Shown: positions 26,066 to 34,629, counted from the first letter of the stretch. The stretch is DNA of 64,000 nt from DAHUYF01 sp035553515 (GCA_035553515.1 DATNDG010000098.1:1-64000), one strand, 5' to 3'. Numbers and translations: made by a program. The notes: a model not told the origin generated them from the sequence alone.

Positions 26066-26082
26066 CTATGCGCTGTGCATGA
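26066..26082. promoter_or_regulatory. imperfect operator copy
   Basis: CTATGCG-CTG-TGCATGA matches the CTATGCA-N3-TGCATAG pattern of the stronger neighbouring palindrome with three mismatches. It lies 11 bases upstream of the start codon of the gene at 26055. Confidence 0.5.
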
Positions 26083-26091
26083 CAGCAACTG

Positions 26092-26114
26092 ATACTATGC
26101 AAAGTGCATAGTAT
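26092..26114. promoter_or_regulatory. perfect palindromic operator
   Basis: ATACTATGCA-AAG-TGCATAGTAT is a perfect inverted repeat with 10-bp arms and a 3-bp spacer. It sits between the repressor gene's end and the gene at 26055, where the promoter of the ligD unit must lie. Best candidate binding site for the S24-type repressor encoded next door. Confidence 0.75.
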
Positions 26115-26128
26115 GCGGGCAAAAAAAT

Positions 26129-26734
26129 TCAGCGCTTATAGGTCCACTCGACGGGCGAGGCCCAGGTGACACGGACATCGACGATCGGTGGCGCATTGAA
26201 TGAGATGAGGGTGAAATGCCCTTTGCGCGAGCCCGGTGTCAACGTCTTCAAAAGCCGGCGTCCATCGTCGGTATCGAGGACACATTCGCGGTGCAGGAAG
26301 TCTTGAGGCGGGCCGCCTTCCCGGCGCACGAAGATGATTTCGTTGTCGCGATAGGCGGGATAGTTGCTGTCGCCCCGCACCTTGAAGGCCGCATAGTCGC
26401 CGTACACTCCTGGCGGGAGTTCAACCTCTTCGATCCCCCCGGAGCCCACGCCTTCGTCAATCGGATATACCAACCAGCCTGCTCCTACATACCCCGATAC
26501 AGGGACTCTTAGATTTGACGACAGGGAACCCTCGCCGGTCAAGAGCCACTGCCAGTTCACCTTGAAGGCCTGGGCGTAAAGCTGCGCGCGGGCAAGCCCG
26601 AAGCCGCGCGAGCCGTTCTCATGCGCGAGATAGGTGGGGATCACCCAGCCGAAGCGGCGTGCCGCAGCGGTGGCGTCTTCATAGCCCGCTTCGAGCCGCG
26701 CACGGCGGAGCCGCTTCGCCTGATCTTCGCTCAC
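26129..26734 (-). CDS. phage-type repressor: HTH plus S24 peptidase-like domain
   Basis: A 201-residue CI/LexA-like regulator. The N-terminal HTH spans about residues 6-65 (KRLRRARLEAGYEDATAAAR, LAHENGSRGF). The C-terminal S24 domain has the serine in VRGDSNYPAYRD (S123) and the lysine in RRLLKTLTPG (K163), so a self-cleavage dyad is present, with GYVGAGW (80-86) as a possible Ala-Gly cleavage region. GTG start at 26734. A CTATGCA palindrome lies just upstream (26744-26760), implying autoregulation. Induction by DNA damage is inference from the family. Confidence 0.85.
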   Translation of the reverse strand: MSEDQAKRLRRARLEAGYEDATAAARRFGWVIPTYLAHENGSRGFGLARAQLYAQAFKVNWQWLLTGEGSLSSNLRVPVSGYVGAGWLVYPIDEGVGSGGIEEVELPPGVYGDYAAFKVRGDSNYPAYRDNEIIFVRREGGPPQDFLHRECVLDTDDGRRLLKTLTPGSRKGHFTLISFNAPPIVDVRVTWASPVEWTYKR

Positions 26735-26743
26735 CGCTGCACA

Positions 26744-26760
26744 CTATGCATTTTGCATTG
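26744..26760. promoter_or_regulatory. operator between divergent genes
   Basis: CTATGCA-TTT-TGCATTG has the same layout as the palindrome at 26092-26114, with two mismatches in the right arm. It lies nine bases upstream of the repressor start codon and overlaps the -35 box of the rightward promoter candidate, so one site could control both directions. Confidence 0.65.
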
Positions 26761-26785
26761 CAGTTCGCTATTCGTTCTGCATAAT
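26758..26785 (+). promoter_or_regulatory. rightward promoter candidate
   Basis: TTGCAG (26758-26763), 16-bp spacer, CATAAT (26780-26785), reading toward the gene at 26861. The -35 box overlaps the operator. A TGCATAA half-site covers the -10. Confidence 0.45.
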
Positions 26786-26860
26786 TTATCCCATGCCCTT
26801 GTCCCGTGCAACCGCCGCGCTGCTCGCGCTGCCCGCGGTCCGGCCCGCGAGTTCCGCCCC

Positions 26861-27370
26861 ATGCGCCTGAGCCAAACCCTGCTCGACACGGTCGAGGCGG
26901 CGCTGCCGCAAGCGAGCGAGACCGGACTAGCAACGCGCGCGGTGCATGATCGCGTCGGCGGCTGGAATCGCACAACGATCCGCCACGCGCTGCGAGAGCT
27001 CATCCGGCAGCGCCGGGCTGCCTTCAGCGGAAGGGATCGCCATCGTCGCTATCGCCGCGCGGCGCCGGGCGGGGCGCCGCAGCCCGCGCCGCAGCTCGAG
27101 GGGCCGACGGCCACGCCGCCGAAGCCGGCTCGCTCCTGGGCAGACTATGCGACGCGCGGCGATGGCAGCGTGCGTGCGCCGGACGAGAGCGCGGTTGCCG
27201 CGGCGATGCGGCGGCTCGGTCTGCGCTATCGCGATGTCGACGCGGCGGCTTTGCTCGCCGAGGAGCGCATGGCCGGCTGGTTCCGACGACCGCGGAGCAA
27301 TGCCGAGTTGACGCGCGCCGTGTTCGGCGATCCTGCCCCAAGACAGTTGGCCGGTCGGAGGACCCGATGA
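26861..27370 (+). CDS. winged-helix-like hypothetical protein
   Basis: A 169-residue protein with a likely winged helix-turn-helix at residues 10-65 (TRAVHDRVGGWNRTTIRHAL, ELIRQRRAAFSGRDRHRRYR), then a Pro/Ala linker and a second helical part (AAMRRLGLRYRDVDAAALLA). ATG at 26861. A 25-codon reading frame (26792-26869) overlaps this start and could couple translation. Divergent from the repressor and probably under its control, like early genes opposite a phage repressor. Function not recognised. Confidence 0.6.
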   Translation: MRLSQTLLDTVEAALPQASETGLATRAVHDRVGGWNRTTIRHALRELIRQRRAAFSGRDRHRRYRRAAPGGAPQPAPQLEGPTATPPKPARSWADYATRGDGSVRAPDESAVAAAMRRLGLRYRDVDAAALLAEERMAGWFRRPRSNAELTRAVFGDPAPRQLAGRRTR

Positions 27371-28113
27371 GCAGGACCCGGGCGCAAGAGGAGCGCGCCG
27401 CGCTCCAGCAGCAGGAGAACCTCCGCCGGGCGCGGCTTGCCGCGCTCGAGCGCGACCATTTCGAGCGCACGCGCCACAGCCTGCTGCTCGGCGGCCACGA
27501 GCTTGGGCATGTGAAGGCCACGGCGGAGACCGAGGCGCGGCTCAGGCCCGATCCGATCGCGCGGCTTGTGGCCAACGAGACCCTGACCGCCGAGCAGGGC
27601 CGTGCGGCGGTCGAGATCCGCATGATCTTCGAGCGCATCTCCGCCGCGCTGCTGGCGCGTGCCGGTAATCTGGAGTTGCGCGGCCCCCGAGGTTCCTCAA
27701 GCGTGGCGGAACGAGTGGCGCTGCTTCACGCGCGGCGCTACCTCCCTTGGGCGCGCTATCTCGCCGGGCAGCCGGCAGAAGAGCCGCCGCGCGCCGGCGC
27801 CTGGTCCCGCCTCGGGATGAAGCCGTCCAAGAGCGGACGCTGCGCCGAGGCGCTAGAGATCGCGATAGAGGTGGTGATCGATCAGCGCTCGCTGGGCCAA
27901 TGCGATGCGGGTCGGCACTGGCGCAACGGCACGGCGGGAAAGCTGCTGGCCTATGCGCTTGCTGTTTATGCCGACATCGCCGGCTGGGAGCGCGGCGGCG
28001 CGGCGATCGCCGCATTCGAGGCATGGTGGGTGAAGCGGCAGGCACGGAAGCCGCGTCCGGCCTCAGCGCAGCCCGGCGACCGAGCGGATGCCGCCGCGGC
28101 GAAATCACCGTGA
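27367..28113 (+). CDS. hypothetical protein of the divergent operon
   Basis: A 248-residue soluble protein whose ATG overlaps the TGA of the preceding gene (ATGA), so the two are coupled. The N-terminal third is a charged helix (ALQQQENLRRARLAALERDH); the middle holds LTAEQGRAAVEIRMIFERIS; the C-terminal part contains LEIAIEVVIDQRSLGQCDAG and ends in a basic Ala-rich tail. No known motif. Shared control with the winged-helix gene suggests a phage- or stress-related role. Confidence 0.6.
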   Translation: MSRTRAQEERAALQQQENLRRARLAALERDHFERTRHSLLLGGHELGHVKATAETEARLRPDPIARLVANETLTAEQGRAAVEIRMIFERISAALLARAGNLELRGPRGSSSVAERVALLHARRYLPWARYLAGQPAEEPPRAGAWSRLGMKPSKSGRCAEALEIAIEVVIDQRSLGQCDAGRHWRNGTAGKLLAYALAVYADIAGWERGGAAIAAFEAWWVKRQARKPRPASAQPGDRADAAAAKSP

Positions 28114-28489
28114 GCGGCGCGGCACCGGGGTGCTTGACATTTTCGTTATCCCCGTTTTCTGCGGATAAGTCTGTGGATGAGCGCGCCTGTTGGGGATAGC
28201 GCCTGGGTTGACGCGTGCTGCGTGTTTTTTAGGCAGATCGGGTGGACTCGCGACCCCGGGGCGATAAGTCTCTGACAACAAAAGAGTATATCGCCGTTCC
28301 CTATGACAAATTGTAGCCGAAACGTAAATGGATCGTAACGGATCGGCGCGTCGAGCGCGGTTTCATTGCTGTGGACAGCGGGCGCCGACCGCCGCGGGCC
28401 TCCCGCCGAAATGCTTGATCGGTCAAACGCTTGGCGTTGCCACCCTGGCATTCACGGAGCATCAGCAAAATCAACCTACACTGCGGATC
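28114..28489. other. intergenic stretch with AT-rich patch
   Basis: No gene supported in about 375 bases. It holds TTGACA (28134-28139) without a matching -10, and a cluster of GTTATCCCC, GCGGATAAG and CTGTGGATGA (28145-28181) that only partly resemble DnaA boxes. A run of T (28224-28229) lacks a stem. Confidence 0.4.
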
Positions 28490-28687
28490 ATGACCCGCGG
28501 CGTCTGGATACTGGCAACATGGTTGGTAACGAAGCACGGGGCTAACGCGCCCTATGCCGTCCACACGCGCATCATGGCGATGCGGCGAGCGCTGGCGGAG
28601 CAGGAGCGGATCACCTTCTGGCTTCGCGTTGACGATGCGGTCCGAGCGTGGGGCAGCGGCCCCGGACCTGCCGACACTCTTCACTGA
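28490..28687 (+). CDS. small hypothetical protein
   Basis: A 65-residue protein, MTRGVWILATWLVTKHGANA then HTRIMAMRRALAEQERITFW, resembling short uncharacterised proteins with a W-x3-LW-x3-HG pattern that I recall from alphaproteobacterial genomes. The ATG at 28490 is chosen since the pattern starts there; the frame is open upstream to 28328 without coding character. Function unknown. Confidence 0.45.
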   Translation: MTRGVWILATWLVTKHGANAPYAVHTRIMAMRRALAEQERITFWLRVDDAVRAWGSGPGPADTLH

Positions 28688-28741
28688 ACGCAGCGCGTCG
28701 AGCGCGGGCATAAAGCGCCCGATTGTGCTAAAGAGGGCGCC

Positions 28742-30040
28742 ATGCTGCCCCTCCGCGCGCTGCTCGAACGAGGCAGGATCCTGCGGGATTTCGCGGGCTA
28801 TGCGATCCGTCGCTTCGCCGCCGACGGCTGCTTTACCGGCGCAGGCGCGCTGAGCTACACGAGCCTGGTGGCACTGGTGCCAGTGACCGCGATCGCCATC
28901 TCGGTGCTCTCGGCGGTTCCGGTCTTCGCCGCCATGCGCGATCAGCTCCTTGCCTCGCTCTTCAGCGCCTTCGTGCCGGAGGTCGGGGCCGAGGTCGAAT
29001 GGTGGTTCCGCTATTTTGCCGGAACCTCGGTACGCACCACGACGATCGGCGTCATGGCGCTCGCCGTCACCGTGGTGTTCCTCCTGGCCACCATCGAGGA
29101 CCAGCTTCATCGCATCTGGCGCGTGGAATCGCCGCGCTCCTGGCTGTACCGCGTCCTCGCTTACTGGGCGATCATGACGCTGGGCCCCTTGCTGTTGGGC
29201 GTAAGTTTCTCGCTACCCACCTATATCGACCTCGTCGCCCGCCATGCCGGGCTCAATGCCTCGGGGCTGTCGCGCAGCCAAGATTTGCACGAGATGCTGC
29301 GACTTCTGCCCTTCTGCCTGGAGACGGCGACATTCACGCTGCTCTACGCCCTCATCCCCAACTGCTCGGTGCGCTGGATCGAGGCTTTCGCCGGCGCCAT
29401 CGTCGCGGCGCTGCTCGTCGAGCTGCTCAAGATCGGCTTCGGCCTCTACATCGCCTATCTCTCGACCTACCGGGCGGTCTACGGCGCGCTTGCGGCAATC
29501 CCGATCTTTCTGCTGTGGATGTATGTTGTCTGGAGCGCCGTGCTGTTCGGGGCGGTGGTCGCGGCTGCGCTGCCCGAGTGGCGCCTCGACAAGCGCGATT
29601 CGGCGACGCCACCCTTGGCGGCGCGGCTTGCGCTAAGCCTCGCACTGCTCGCCGAGTTCGCCGCACAGATGCGCGAGGGCGGCACCCTCCCGATCGCGAC
29701 ACTGGCCGAGCGGCTCGGGGCTGCCACCGCGGCCATCGATGACGAGCTCACGCTGCTGCGCAAGGCAGGCTTCGTCGCGCAAGCCGCCGATGGCGGTTGG
29801 CTGCTGGCGCGCGCGCTCGAGGGGACGACCCTGCTCGATCTCTATCGCGCGCTCGGCCTGCCGCTCGTCCTCGCGCTCGAAGCCGAGCCGGCGCTTCCCT
29901 GGCAGGCACGAATCGCCCCGGCTCTGGCGCGCGTCGCGGTTGCCGAAAGCGGTGCCTTTGCCGTGACCTTGAGCGAGCTTATCGGCAGCGGCGTGCCGGT
30001 TGCACCCTTTCCGCAGCCGCAGCTGCATCGCCGAGCCTAG
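28742..30040 (+). CDS. YihY/BrkB family inner-membrane protein
   Basis: A 432-residue membrane protein with about six helices in the first 285 residues, of the family once annotated ribonuclease BN. It shows FTGAGALSYTSLVALVPVTA, FLLATIEDQLHRIWRVESPR, VSFSLPTYIDL and IFLLWMYVVWSAVLFGAVV. A cytoplasmic C-terminal part (about 290-432) looks like a winged-helix domain. The cellular role of the family is unsettled; the nuclease label is not supported. Confidence 0.9.
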   Translation: MLPLRALLERGRILRDFAGYAIRRFAADGCFTGAGALSYTSLVALVPVTAIAISVLSAVPVFAAMRDQLLASLFSAFVPEVGAEVEWWFRYFAGTSVRTTTIGVMALAVTVVFLLATIEDQLHRIWRVESPRSWLYRVLAYWAIMTLGPLLLGVSFSLPTYIDLVARHAGLNASGLSRSQDLHEMLRLLPFCLETATFTLLYALIPNCSVRWIEAFAGAIVAALLVELLKIGFGLYIAYLSTYRAVYGALAAIPIFLLWMYVVWSAVLFGAVVAAALPEWRLDKRDSATPPLAARLALSLALLAEFAAQMREGGTLPIATLAERLGAATAAIDDELTLLRKAGFVAQAADGGWLLARALEGTTLLDLYRALGLPLVLALEAEPALPWQARIAPALARVAVAESGAFAVTLSELIGSGVPVAPFPQPQLHRRA

Positions 30041-30049
30041 GATCGGATT

Positions 30050-30919
30050 CTAGCCGAGCTTGCGGCGAACCTCGTAAGGGTGTTTTGCGCCCCAACGTTC
30101 GAGGAAGGCGGTGAGCTCGGAGTCGGGCGGGTCCGGCAGCACGACGCGCAGCTTCACATACTGATCGCCGATCTTGCTGCCGCCGGCGATACCCTTGCCT
30201 TTGAGGCGCAGGCTCGCGCCGCTGTTGGAGCCGCGCGGCACCTTGACTGCGACCGCGCCGTGGATCGTCGGCACCGTGACCGTGGCGCCCAACACCGCCT
30301 CGGTCAGCGTCACCGGCAGCTCGACATGAATGTCGCGCTCCTTGCGCTGGAAGAAGGGGTGCGGCTCGACCTCGATCTCGAGATAGAGGTCGCCGGGAGC
30401 GATGCCCCGCGGGGCGCGCGGCCCCTGGCCTTTGAGGCGCAGTGTCTGGCCGCTCTCGATACCGGTTGGGATCGCAACATCGATGCTGCGGCCATCCGCG
30501 AGCGTCACCCGGCGCTTGCCGCCGAGGGCGGCATCGAGGAAGGCGAGCCGAAGCGTCTGGCTGATATCGCCGACGCGTTCCTCGCTCTCGCGGCGGCCGC
30601 GGCTCAGGATTTCGGAGATGATCTCGTCGAAAGAAAAGCCGCCGGCGGCGCGCTGATAGGCACGCGCGCCGGGGCCGTGCGGGCGGAAGCCGCGCTCGCC
30701 CCCCGAAGCATCGATCTCGCCCCGGTCGAAGCGCGCGCGCTTGGCCGGATCGGACAGCAGATCGTAGGCGGCGGTGACCTCCTTGAACTGCTGCTCGTTG
30801 GCGCGGTTGCCCGGGTGGAGATCGGGATGGAGTTTCTTCGCCAGCCGGCGATAGGCCTTCTTGATCGCATCGTCCGTGGCCTCGCGGGGAACGCCGAGGA
30901 CGATGTAAGGGTCTCTCAT
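30050..30919 (-). CDS. DnaJ/CbpA-type J-domain co-chaperone
   Basis: A 289-residue type II J-protein. The J domain (residues 3-65) includes YIVLGVPREATDDAIKKAYR and the HPD signature in KLHPDLHPGN; a Gly-rich linker follows with FSFDEIISEI, then the two-barrel substrate-binding C-terminus (VAIPTGIESGQTLRLKGQG, DLYLEIEVEPHPFFQRKERD, AVKVPRGSNSGASLRLKGKG). No zinc finger, as in CbpA. It stimulates DnaK ATPase. ATG at 30919. Divergent from pdxH, a common alphaproteobacterial pairing. Confidence 0.93.
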   Translation of the reverse strand: MRDPYIVLGVPREATDDAIKKAYRRLAKKLHPDLHPGNRANEQQFKEVTAAYDLLSDPAKRARFDRGEIDASGGERGFRPHGPGARAYQRAAGGFSFDEIISEILSRGRRESEERVGDISQTLRLAFLDAALGGKRRVTLADGRSIDVAIPTGIESGQTLRLKGQGPRAPRGIAPGDLYLEIEVEPHPFFQRKERDIHVELPVTLTEAVLGATVTVPTIHGAVAVKVPRGSNSGASLRLKGKGIAGGSKIGDQYVKLRVVLPDPPDSELTAFLERWGAKHPYEVRRKLG

Positions 30920-31050
30920 TGCCAAGTCTGCTCGCCGCTCCTGTTGTCTCGTGGCCGGCGGAGCCCATCTTGACCGTATCGACCACACGGGGCAACCGGC
31001 GCTTCGAAAATGCCGCGCCCCGGTCTAAGGTGGGGCAAGACGGGGCGAGG

Positions 31051-31641
31051 ATGAGCAGTATTCCCTGGCGCCAGCCATTCGACGAGTTTGCCGCCTGGTT
31101 CGCAGAGGCCCAGGCGCAGGAGCCGCGCGACGCCAATGCCATGACCGTCGCCACGGCGGGTGCTGACGGCACGCCCTCGGCGCGCATCATCCTGCTCAAG
31201 GGGGTCGACGAGCGAGGCTTCGTCTTTTTCACCAATTACGACAGCCGCAAGGGCGGCGAGCTTGCCGCCAATCCGCGCGCCGCGCTGTGCTTCCATTGGA
31301 AGTCCCTGCTGCGCCAGGTGCGGATCGAGGGCACGGTCGAGGAAGTGAACGCCGCCGAGGCCGACGCCTATTTCGCGACCCGGCCGCGCCAGAGCCAGAT
31401 CGGCGCCTGGGCCTCGGCCCAGTCGCGCCCGGTGGCGAGCCGCCAAGTGCTGGAGGAGCGTTTCGCCGAGGTAGCGCAGCGCTTCGGCGACGGCACGATC
31501 CCGCGGCCGCCGCGCTGGTCCGGCTATCGCGTCCTGCCGGAGCGGATCGAGTTCTGGCAGGACCGTCCCCATCGTCTGCACGATCGGCTTATCTATATCC
31601 GCAATGGCGCAGGCTGGCGCAGCGAGCGCCTCTTCCCATGA
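31051..31641 (+). CDS. pdxH: pyridoxamine/pyridoxine 5'-phosphate oxidase
   Basis: FMN enzyme making pyridoxal 5'-phosphate from PNP or PMP. The 196 residues fit the family. Motifs: EPRDANAMTVATAGADGTPS, ARIILLKGVDERGFVFFTNY, RQVRIEGTVEEV, RPRQSQIGAWAS and the C-terminal EFWQDRPHRLHDRLIY. ATG at 31051 follows GGGGCGAGG. Its TGA overlaps the next gene's ATG. Confidence 0.96.
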   Translation: MSSIPWRQPFDEFAAWFAEAQAQEPRDANAMTVATAGADGTPSARIILLKGVDERGFVFFTNYDSRKGGELAANPRAALCFHWKSLLRQVRIEGTVEEVNAAEADAYFATRPRQSQIGAWASAQSRPVASRQVLEERFAEVAQRFGDGTIPRPPRWSGYRVLPERIEFWQDRPHRLHDRLIYIRNGAGWRSERLFP

Positions 31642-32579
31642 CCGCGACCGACGCCCTGGCGCGCGCCGGCATGCTGATGCGGCGGGCCACCTACGCCTCC
31701 ATCGCGGTCGCCTCCGCGATGATCCTGGTGAAGCTCGCCGCCTGGCTGATGACGGATTCGGTGAGCCTGCTGTCGAGCCTCATCGATTCGCTGCTCGACG
31801 CGGCTGCGTCGCTGGTCAATCTCGTCGCGGTGCAGCAGGCGCTGGTCCCGCCTGACCGCGAACACCGCTTCGGCCATGGCAAGGCCGAGCCGCTGGCCAG
31901 CCTGGGGCAGGCGGCCTTCATCACCGGCTCGGCCGTGCTGCTGATCATCCAGGCGCTACAGCACATCCTGACGCCGCAGCCGGTCAGCAATACGGGCATC
32001 GGCATCGCCGTGATGGTCTTCGCCATCGCCGTTACTTTCGCGCTCGTCGGCTATCAGCGATACGTCGTCCGCCGCACCGGCTCGCTGGTGGTGAGCGCCG
32101 ACGAGTTCCACTACCGCACCGACCTCGTGCTCAACGGCAGCGTCATCGTCTCGCTGGTGGCGACGCGCGAGCTCGGCTGGGTCTATCTCGACCCGCTGTT
32201 CGGTGCGGCCATCGGCGTCTGGATCGTCTATGGCGCCTGGGGGGTCGCGAAGAGGGCAATGGTCCAGCTCATGGATCGCGAGCTGCCCGATGGCGAGCGC
32301 GCGCGCATACGGCAGATCGCTCTCGCGCATCCTCAGGTGAAATCGGTGCACGATCTGCGCACGCGCGCCTCGGGACCCACCTCGTTCATCCAGATCCACG
32401 TCGAGATGGACGGCCGGCTCACTCTCGACGAAGCGCACCGCATCTCCGACGCGGTGGAGGCCGAGATCCTGACCGCCTATCCGCAGGCCGAAATCATGAT
32501 CCACCAGGATCCCGCTGGCGTCGAGGAGCCGCGCCGCAGCTTCCCGCCGGCCCACGCCTCTTCTAAGATCGCCTCATGA
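31638..32579 (+). CDS. cation diffusion facilitator (FieF/CzcD type)
   Basis: A 313-residue proton-coupled divalent metal exporter with six membrane helices and a cytoplasmic C-terminal domain. The metal site is formed by aspartates in LIDSLLDAAASLVNL (helix 2) and by HYRTD (helix 5); HRFGHGKAEPL is the family loop. The ATG overlaps the pdxH stop, and the end overlaps the SDR start. Zinc or iron is probable; the sequence does not decide. Confidence 0.93.
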   Translation: MTATDALARAGMLMRRATYASIAVASAMILVKLAAWLMTDSVSLLSSLIDSLLDAAASLVNLVAVQQALVPPDREHRFGHGKAEPLASLGQAAFITGSAVLLIIQALQHILTPQPVSNTGIGIAVMVFAIAVTFALVGYQRYVVRRTGSLVVSADEFHYRTDLVLNGSVIVSLVATRELGWVYLDPLFGAAIGVWIVYGAWGVAKRAMVQLMDRELPDGERARIRQIALAHPQVKSVHDLRTRASGPTSFIQIHVEMDGRLTLDEAHRISDAVEAEILTAYPQAEIMIHQDPAGVEEPRRSFPPAHASSKIAS

Positions 32580-33316
32580 GCAGCGAGCGCAAGACAGTCC
32601 TCCTCACCGGCGCCAGTCGCGGCATCGGTCACGCCACGGTGCGCCGCTTCAGCGAGGTCGGCTGGCGCGTCATCACCAGCTCGCGCGAAGGCGTACCGGC
32701 CGAATGCAAGCGCGACCCGAACTGGACGCACCACGTCACCGCCGATCTCGCCGACCCTGCTGCCATCGAGGGCTTTATCGCCGAGGTGAGCAGGCTCGTC
32801 GACGAGGGCGGCCTCAATGCGCTGGTCAACAATGCCGGGGTCTCGCCGAAGACGCCGTTCAAGGAGCGGCTCGGCTGCCTCAATGGCAATCTCGAAGACT
32901 GGCACAGCGTGTTCCAGCTCAACTTCTTCACGCCGCTGTCGCTGGCGCGCGGCCTTGCCGCGCCGCTGGCGCGCGGCAAGGGCGCCATCGTCAACGTCAC
33001 GTCGATCGCCGGTCACGCCGTCCATCCCTTCGCGGGTTCGGCCTATTCGACCTCAAAGGCGGCGCTTTCGGCGCTCACCCGCGAGATGGCGGTCGAGTTC
33101 GCCCAACTCGGCGTCCGCGTCAATGCGGTGGCGCCCGGCGAGATCGAGACGGCGATGCTGTCGCCGGAAACTGAGGTGCTGATCCCGCGGATTCCGCTGC
33201 ATCGCCTCGGCACGCCCGAAGATGTGGCCTCGACCATCTTCTATCTTTGCAGCGCAGAATCCGGCTATGTCACCGGCACGGAGATCTTCGTGACCGGCGG
33301 CCAGCACCTTTATTGA
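32576..33316 (+). CDS. SDR family oxidoreductase
   Basis: A 246-residue short-chain dehydrogenase/reductase. Cofactor motif TGASRGIGHA at residues 11-20, NNAG in ALVNNAGVSP, and the catalytic Tyr and Lys in AYSTSKAALSALTREMAVEF; the ending GYVTGTEIFVTGGQHLY is usual. An Arg/Ser after the glycine motif (SSREGVP) suggests NADP. Overlaps the transporter gene by four bases. Substrate unknown. Confidence 0.9.
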   Translation: MSSERKTVLLTGASRGIGHATVRRFSEVGWRVITSSREGVPAECKRDPNWTHHVTADLADPAAIEGFIAEVSRLVDEGGLNALVNNAGVSPKTPFKERLGCLNGNLEDWHSVFQLNFFTPLSLARGLAAPLARGKGAIVNVTSIAGHAVHPFAGSAYSTSKAALSALTREMAVEFAQLGVRVNAVAPGEIETAMLSPETEVLIPRIPLHRLGTPEDVASTIFYLCSAESGYVTGTEIFVTGGQHLY

Positions 33317-33332
33317 CCGGTCGGGGCGGCGG

Positions 33333-33860
33333 GTGGCGTCGGTAGCCCTCGTTTCCATTCTTTCGCTCGATCGCGTCGGGCTGGTCTCGGCGGTCGCCGA
33401 CTGTCTGTTCACCGCCGGCGTCAATCTGCGCGACACCGCTTTTGCCGTGCTCGGGCGCGGCGCCGAGTTCACCTCGGTCTGCGAGCTGCCTGAGGGCGTT
33501 GATGCGGCGCTGCTCGAGCGCGAACTCGCGCTCCTGCCGGAACTCGAGGGGGCGCAGATCCGTGTGGTCCCTTACGGCTTCGATCCGCTACCGGGGCCGA
33601 TGGGGCAGATCACCCACCGCATCGAGGTGAGCGGTGGCGACCAGCTCGGCCTTATCGCCCGGCTCGCCGAGATCTTCGCGCAGAACGGGGCCAATATCGT
33701 ACGGCTCGACGCGCAGAAGCTGCCGGATGCCGAAGGCGGGCACTATGTCACGCGCTTCTCGGTGTGGCTTCCCACCGACCGTGCCAAGCTCTGCATCGCC
33801 GCGGTCGAGAACACCGCCGGCAGCCTCGGCCTCTCGAGCCGTGCCGAGGCGCTTGTCTGA
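33333..33860 (+). CDS. ACT-domain regulator, GcvR-like
   Basis: A 175-residue protein with two ACT domains (SLDRVGLVSAVADCLFTAGV and EVSGGDQLGLIARLAEIFAQ, followed by NGANIVRLDAQKL). This matches the glycine-cleavage regulator GcvR and related ACT repeat proteins. GTG start at 33333 after GGGCGGCGG. It follows the SDR gene by 16 bases. Ligand and partner are unknown. Confidence 0.82.
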   Translation: MASVALVSILSLDRVGLVSAVADCLFTAGVNLRDTAFAVLGRGAEFTSVCELPEGVDAALLERELALLPELEGAQIRVVPYGFDPLPGPMGQITHRIEVSGGDQLGLIARLAEIFAQNGANIVRLDAQKLPDAEGGHYVTRFSVWLPTDRAKLCIAAVENTAGSLGLSSRAEALV

Positions 33861-33915
33861 ATTCGCCGTTCTGTCCCGGATAGACCCGCGGACGCAGGGC
33901 GCCTAGCTTCCAGGC

Positions 33916-34629
33916 ATGGATGCGAGAACGGAACGAGGTCCCGAGGGGCGCATCGATTGGGCGGCCGCCGAAGCGGCGCTCGACGCGCGCGGCTACACGA
34001 CGACGCCACCATTGCTCACGGCAGCCGAATGTCGCGCGCTCTCGGCGCTCTATCCCGAGGACGCCGCCTTCCGCAGCCGCGTGATGATGGCGCGTCACGG
34101 GTTCGGCCGCGGCGAATACAAGTATCTGAGCTATCCGCTGCCGCCTTCGGTCGAGGCGCTGCGCCAGGCGATCTATCCGCGTCTCGCGCCGATCGCCAAT
34201 CGCTGGCGCGTTGCGCTCGGAGAGGAAGGGCGCTTCCCGGCGACGCTCGATCAGTACCTTGCCGAATGCCACGCCGCCGGCCAGACCCGGCCGACGCCGC
34301 TGCTGCTGAAGTACGGCGCCGAGGATTACAACTGCCTGCACCAGGATCTTTATGGCGATCTCGCCTTTCCGCTGCAGATGACCGTGCTGCTGAGCCCGCC
34401 CGGGGAGTTCACCGGCGGCGAGTTCCTGTTGGTCGAACAGCGGCCGCGCAGACAATCGAAGGCCGAGGTGGTGCCGCTCGGCCAAGGCGAGGCGGTGATC
34501 TTCTCCGTCCATCACCGTCCGGTGCGCGGCACGCGGGGCTTCTACCGGGTCAATCAGCGGCATGGCGTGAGCCGCCTGCGTTCCGGCGAGCGCTATACGC
34601 TCGGTATCATCTTTCACGACGCGGCGTGA
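33916..34629 (+). CDS. 2-oxoglutarate/Fe(II)-dependent oxygenase
   Basis: A 237-residue dioxygenase of the jelly-roll fold. The iron facial triad is visible as HQD in YNCLHQDLYGD and the distal histidine in QRHGVSRLRSGERYTLGI, whose Arg can bind 2-oxoglutarate. The N-terminus (DWAAAEAALDARGYTTTPPL) resembles prolyl-hydroxylase-like proteins. Substrate unknown, perhaps a protein. Start ATG at 33916. Confidence 0.87.
   Translation: MDARTERGPEGRIDWAAAEAALDARGYTTTPPLLTAAECRALSALYPEDAAFRSRVMMARHGFGRGEYKYLSYPLPPSVEALRQAIYPRLAPIANRWRVALGEEGRFPATLDQYLAECHAAGQTRPTPLLLKYGAEDYNCLHQDLYGDLAFPLQMTVLLSPPGEFTGGEFLLVEQRPRRQSKAEVVPLGQGEAVIFSVHHRPVRGTRGFYRVNQRHGVSRLRSGERYTLGIIFHDAA

Noticed and set aside
28134..28200. 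Cluster resembling DnaA boxes (GTTATCCCC, CTGTGGATGA)
   Set aside because: None matches TTATCCACA exactly, there are too few, and no origin gene is nearby.
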